From Onchocerca volvulus (Eukaryota; Nematoda; Chromadorea; Rhabditida; Onchocercidae), in assembly GCA_000499405.2 (NCBI GenBank), contig HG738139.1, positions 10,316,616 to 10,380,615 of the forward strand: a stretch of 64,000 bases of DNA. The letters run 5' to 3'. The number at the start of each line of letters is the position of its first letter. The first letter of the stretch is position 1. The position numbers and the translations under genes are program-made. Below the pieces are notes generated by a model. It was given only the letters and a program-made list of their open reading frames with translations. It did not search any database and was not told the DNA's origin. Below are positions 59,619 to 64,000 of this stretch, piece by piece.

Positions 59619-61045
59619 ATGTTGCGATCTTCAGCGGAAAAATTAGCTTGCTGTTCAATCAAAGCTACAAATTTCTTAAGTAAAGGCAAGATTTTGCAAA
59701 ATTCCAGACAAGTTGACTGAAACTTGATTTTTTGTCTTCTCAAATATAAAGATGTACAGGAACTTATTCACCAAATGTAATTGCTTGGAAAGCAGTTCTC
59801 CATCCAGTTATTCATTCAATTAGCCATTAAAATTTGTTAAAAATTGCCGAATAAATTTCGAAATTCGTGGAAAGAGGAAATTTCCGAAATTGCACAATAT
59901 TATGTATATAATATTTCAGATTAATTGCACTTTGAAATTTCTTGATTCTTTTAAACATTTTATTTCTTTCTTTGTCGTAATTAATTTACGAAATATCTTC
60001 AGGATATTGTAAACTCCCCAGTTTCGATCGACAACGACGTCTGGAATTATTTTGTAATGAACAAAGACGGCAAGCTATGGTGTATGAAAGAAAAGTTGAA
60101 AAGGTTCGGTCATAAAAATGAAATTTGAAAATGACAAAGTTTTATAGCTAATCTTATGAGTCAGGCTTACAAAATTGATCTTTTCAGGTACATTTATCTC
60201 AAATGTTCATGTCTCAGCCGATATATATTTGAGCATCTTGTGTCGAAACGTGTGTAGACATAAGACATATCCATTAAACTGGAGTGCTATTATTAGTTAT
60301 GGAGCACTCTTATATCTAAAGTCTGACCTATATTTGTTATATCGTAATTTCCTACCGTAAAACTTATTCACAGAATTTTTCTTAGGTGTTTTGGACAATT
60401 GAAAATGATTTTGAAAATGATCCTGTTAAAGTTTTAATGAATCGAAATATTTCGACCTTTCGTGATTGTATGAAACGTAAGTTTAGTTATTGTCCATGCA
60501 AATCTATTTAAAAATTTTAATTCACAGCTTAAATTTCATTTTGGGGATCGCTGCTTTAAAGCTTATTTGTTGCGCAACATTGTCTCTCCCATTTAACTAT
60601 ATTGTATTACATCTCCATCTCAGTATTTCACTAATCTTCCTCGAAAAATGATTGAAGTGACAATGTATTAAAATCTTTCTTACTGTTCAGTAGTTGTTTT
60701 ATTCTATTATTTTTATTGTCTTTATAAAAAAAATAAGGGATTGAAAATATTGAAATTTAGATATTTCACGATTAAAAGCTGATCATATGGCACTAGCATA
60801 TGCAAATGGTTCTTACAAATCGGTATTCGAAAAGTTATCGGGTAATGGAAAAATGACACCTTTAGATTATAATTGTCAAGATAAACATCACGCCGATGCT
60901 GTCAATATGGTAATAATTTGTTTTCATTTATTTATATATTTCTTATTATTACTTGTTAGCATGTAATGCTTAGCATATTAATCGTTATTCTTTTTATCTT
61001 TAAATCTATTCATTGGATGAAATTTATTTCTTTTCGCAAAAAAGA

Positions 61046-61077
<32 letters not shown>

Positions 61078-62494
61078 TCAAATTATCACTTTTATTGATG
61101 GATGTGTTGGTTTCTATTAATATTTCTGCAGGCTTATTGGCGGACATGTGCGTTCTTATTAGGTGCTGTTATTGATGAAGCATTTGCTGTTGATGTGCAG
61201 CTAGTTGGTCCTTCTAAAGTAGATTGTAAGTTTTAATTCTTTTCATGTTTTTGTAATTTTGACACAATTGATGATTTATTTCCATATGAAAATATCGATT
61301 GTAATTTATCGTGTAATTTTTTCATATTATTCTCAACTAATACTTTTATTATTTAGATCATTCAGGAAGATTTGAATATATTGCGAGGATAGAAAATCTG
61401 CCCAACTGGACACCAAACTCGGCGAGTATAAAATTTCCAGATTTTTCATTCTTTGTGTTAATTGCAAGAGATTAAATAAGAGATTATTTTCAGTAAGATT
61501 CTTATTTCTTTGCTTTATAAGTCTACAATAACATGCAAAATATAGCTTATTTTTGTTTGTACTAAAATAAGGAATAATTATCTTTTAAAAGTTTATAATG
61601 TCTTGAGCTTAATGTATGATAGCTTAAGCTGTGAGATAAAATCGATTATTACTTATTACTAATTCCAAAGAAGTTCTGTGTTTTATCACTCTTAGCAAGG
61701 AGTACTCAATCATCTGATTTCTTTTGTATTCAATTCATTTTTTGGTCTCTAATATTTCACATGGATTTTTAGGAAGATTTGTTTGCATTGACTGAAAAAG
61801 CCGTTGAAAAATATATTACAAGAACTTTGACCATCGAACCACTGCTTGTATCATTAGAATTTGCATTGGATTTGTTTGATTCAAATGTGTATGTTTATTT
61901 TCAGTTTTCAATCATTCTAATTGCAACAGTATTTATTATTCGTTTATTATTCATTCGTTTTATTATTTTATAGTTGGAAACAAGAACTTGTCCATGAAAT
62001 GAAACATGAAGCCGAAAATGGTGAAGAAGGAGTAAATATTTATCGAATGGGTGATTTCGTTGATATAACCTATGGACCTTTGATTCCGTATACCAGTCAT
62101 ATTGATAAATTTGCTCTGACTAAAGTAATATATATGTATATTTTTTTGCTCTTGACAGTTTCAACTGAGTAGAGATGGAAGATTCATAACGATTTGAATT
62201 GAACATGTCCCCTCATTTGTTAGGCTTCTTGAACATTAAGCTAATTTCATTCAAAAATGATAAAAAAATTTGGGGTTCACCGTGCGTGATAGGATAGAAG
62301 AATATAAAGATATTTGTTTTATCCTTATAAATCATAGTTTTCAGGTGGAACACGAGAATTTCGAATATCGTTTTATTGGTGTATCGGTACCAAAAGCATT
62401 GAAATGTTCATCATATTCTTGGGATCTAATCTGTAACGCTTCAGTAATGCCTCCTGTTAAAGAACGAAAGTTACTTGAGGCTTCTTCTGTTTAA
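59619..62494 (+). CDS. mrpl-39: Mitochondrial large-subunit ribosomal protein L39
   Basis: Nine exons: 59619-59679, 60003-60103, 60386-60476, 60761-60909, 61132-61225, 61357-61425, 61777-61888, 61974-62124, 62345-62494; 325 residues (human 338). Matches MRPL39 by the TGS-like N-terminal part (KVLMNRNISTFRDCM, VNMAYWRTCAFLLGAVIDEAF split over exons), then FALTEKAVEKYI, and the conserved YRMGDFVDITYGPLIPYTSH and FEYRFIGVSVP. MRPL39 is a mitoribosome large-subunit protein derived from a threonyl-tRNA-synthetase-like ancestor. Residues 1-20 are a short presequence. The exon 6-7 junction (GCGA|GTATAA to GGAAG|ATTTG) is the least certain. The gene lies wholly between the two arms of the inverted repeat. 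Confidence 0.95.
61049..61072. repeat. (AT)n microsatellite in an mrpl-39 intron
   Basis: About twelve AT dinucleotides in intron 4, between exons ending at 60909 and starting at 61132. Confidence 0.9.
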
Positions 62495-63008
62495 GCATCT
62501 GTTTTTACGTGCCTTTGTTATGCTTATGTATTAAAAAATAATTTTTCTAGCTAAAATAATTTGTCACTTTTGCCATTTCCGTTAACAATGTATTCTTCAT
62601 AAATATATTGCTGATTGTGAGAGATTAAATATTTTACCGGTTATTCACTATTAGAATATCGATAAAGTGACATGTAAATAATAGAATCTGTTAGCTGCTC
62701 ATAATTTATCAAACCTTTGTCTGAATTATAATAGAAAAAGATGATTAGTGCTAGTATTTGAAAATAATATAAATATTTGATGCATAATAACGGTAATTTA
62801 ACGTAGAATTATTATTTAATCTATACTCGAAGGAAGATTACGGAAACATATATCATATAATGGCCGAAGTATCATACAGTTTGCTTTTGAAAATATGAAA
62901 ACAAAGTAGTCACATGTTGAACTAAATTACGGAATGATTCTAGACATGATGTGTAAACGTAATAGAATTAACTATATGTCCTGTCCATTGGATTTATGTT
63001 TCAACTGA
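62495..63008. other. mrpl-39 3' region up to right repeat arm
   Basis: 514 bp. It contains the 3' UTR and AT-rich sequence. Its last 60 bases (62950-63008) resemble, with indels, the sequence just inside the left arm (58604-58660), so the duplication extends a little beyond the identical arms. No gene is seen. Confidence 0.55.
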
Positions 63009-63937
63009 ATTTATGTTAATAGCCATAAGTTCGATTGAACTTTCGCTTAATTTGGCAATAAAACAAATGTTTTTTCTTTGCATAACTTGTCGTTAATATC
63101 ATTTGAAAAATTATTTTAGAATTTATTTTTGAGAAAAAGAGTGTGAACTGTAAATGGTGACTTTTGCCCGAGAGCGAAGGACACTTATATTTTTGTTTCC
63201 ATTTCTTGGTATTTCAAAAAGACTTGAAATTCAAGAAAAACTGGACGCAGAAGAAAGCAAATGATTCGATATGTTACAATTCAGATGCAAAGGAATTGGA
63301 ATTTGGTTAATTGATGATAAGGATTATGTCTTACTAAAATCCTCGAGCTGATAAGCGGTCAGGAAATCTCGTAGTATTAAATCTCGGAAATAGTAAATAA
63401 TGTAAATATTGGAATTAAAAGAAGTCAAGTTAGGTATTATCATTATTGGCATACAACGAAGAAGTGTATGTGATTGCAGGCAGTTTTTGGGGTGAAATAA
63501 GCTAAGATCGAAATGGCTTAATGAATTTTGTCTTTCCACTTTTTTCATGAAAGCTATTAGATATAAAGAAATTGAAATGAATTCTGTAAGAAATTGTGTG
63601 ATAGGAATTAGGCAATTTGCGAGAATATTCATTGCTATCACAAATGATAGCTTTCTTTGATGGCATTTTTGTGTCACTTCTGGGATTGATTGAAAATTTA
63701 GAGAAATTCCAAAAATCAATATTATGTATTTAAATATTTCTTTCGACATGCTAGCTAGCAATTCATTACTGAACAATAATTATTTTCGGTGGCTTCAAAA
63801 TTTCCAAAACATATCGAATCGTTTCTCATAATTGAATTGAAATTAAAGCAATCAAAGTTTTCACAAACATTAAAGCTTCTTTCACGTATGTTTGCAAGAA
63901 AATTATCAAATCGCTTTATTGAGCAATGTAAAAAAGA
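63009..63937. repeat. Right arm of 929-bp inverted repeat
   Basis: Reverse complement of 57675-58603, no indels, no mismatch seen. The spacer between arms is 4,405 bp. Confidence 0.95.
63324..63749 (-). CDS. ORF in right repeat arm, identical to the left-arm copy
   Basis: 141 codons on the minus strand from ATG 63749 to the stop at 63324, identical in translation to 57863-58288. It points inward toward the 3' end of mrpl-39. The same reservations apply: signal-peptide-like start, no recognised family. Confidence 0.4.
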   Translation of the reverse strand: MSKEIFKYIILIFGISLNFQSIPEVTQKCHQRKLSFVIAMNILANCLIPITQFLTEFISISLYLIAFMKKVERQNSLSHFDLSLFHPKNCLQSHTLLRCMPIMIIPNLTSFNSNIYIIYYFRDLILRDFLTAYQLEDFSKT

Positions 63938-63959
63938 GAAATTGTAATTTGTTTTAGCT

Positions 63960-64000
63960 ATGGCTAAATGTACGATTCGTGACACGCTGAACACATTCGG
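63960..64000 (+). CDS. Start of a diverged counterpart of the 57464-57652 gene (runs off right edge)
   Basis: A TTTGTTTTAG acceptor-like site precedes an ATG at 63960, the exact mirror position of 57652. The 13 visible residues (MAKCTIRDTLNTF) align with MVKFRIFKTVDMF at five identities. Upstream in this frame a TAA interrupts at 63945, so here the ATG really would have to be the start, which supports the same start in the left copy. Only 41 bases are in the window. Confidence 0.35.
   Translation, partial: MAKCTIRDTLNTF

Noticed and set aside
57675..63937. Interpretation of the inverted repeat as a DNA transposon with long terminal inverted repeats
   Set aside because: The interior is a host mitochondrial ribosomal gene, no transposase or target-site duplication is seen, and homology continues in register outside the arms.

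Overview
The window looks like nuclear chromosome sequence of a parasitic nematode, most likely a clade III / filarial-type worm. It is about 70% A+T and full of poly-A/T runs and microsatellites. Its genes consist of many small exons separated by 50-500 bp introns with GTAAG/GTTTG donors and TTTCAG acceptors, and several start codons sit a few bases after a TTTCAG-like site, as expected for spliced-leader trans-splicing. Species cannot be read from the sequence. All coordinates and splice sites below were derived by reading, helped by protein family resemblance and by reading-frame phase agreeing across junctions.

Layout, left to right. 1-4452 (-): N-terminal quarter of a TMEM131 homologue (collagen secretion factor), continuing off the left edge. 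4453-11872: gene-poor, repeat-rich spacer with (GT)n, (CT)n and palindromes. 11873-14270: a broken LTR retrotransposon of BEL/Pao type whose interior carries an inverted second copy of gag. 14900-16190 (-): ubiquitin-ribosomal protein L40 fusion. 16191-18254: spacer with a 35-bp minisatellite. 18255-20109 (-): unknown basic, proline-rich protein. 22410-26449 (-): PRMT7. 27698-31237 (-): ANKMY2. 35312-36336 (-): CCDC12/Cwf18. 36862-40987 (-): mitochondrial ribosomal protein L22, with a second Pao-like remnant inside its last intron. 42404-47698 (-): neutral sphingomyelinase. 48202-50778 (-): RWDD4. 51659-52431 (+): cytochrome c oxidase subunit 6A. 52432-57463: sparse region with two weak candidate small genes. 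59619-62494 (+): mitochondrial ribosomal protein L39.

The most unusual structure is at the right end. A 929-bp inverted repeat, identical as far as I could check by eye, has arms at 57675-58603 and 63009-63937 that bracket the mrpl-39 gene. Each arm carries the same 141-codon ORF with a signal-peptide-like start. Immediately outside each arm, in exact register, sits a diverged pair of possible small-gene starts (57652 on -, 63960 on +). Identity falls from complete to about 68% (43 of 63 bases) at that boundary, which looks like an old inverted duplication homogenised by gene conversion, or an assembly artefact.

Functionally the genes are mostly housekeeping: mitochondrial translation and respiration (mrpl-22, mrpl-39, cox-6A), splicing (ccdc12), ribosome/ubiquitin supply, arginine methylation, sphingolipid turnover and collagen secretion. 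Several neighbours on the same strand lie about 500 bp apart (rwdd4-smpd2, mrpl22-ccdc12), compatible with small operons.
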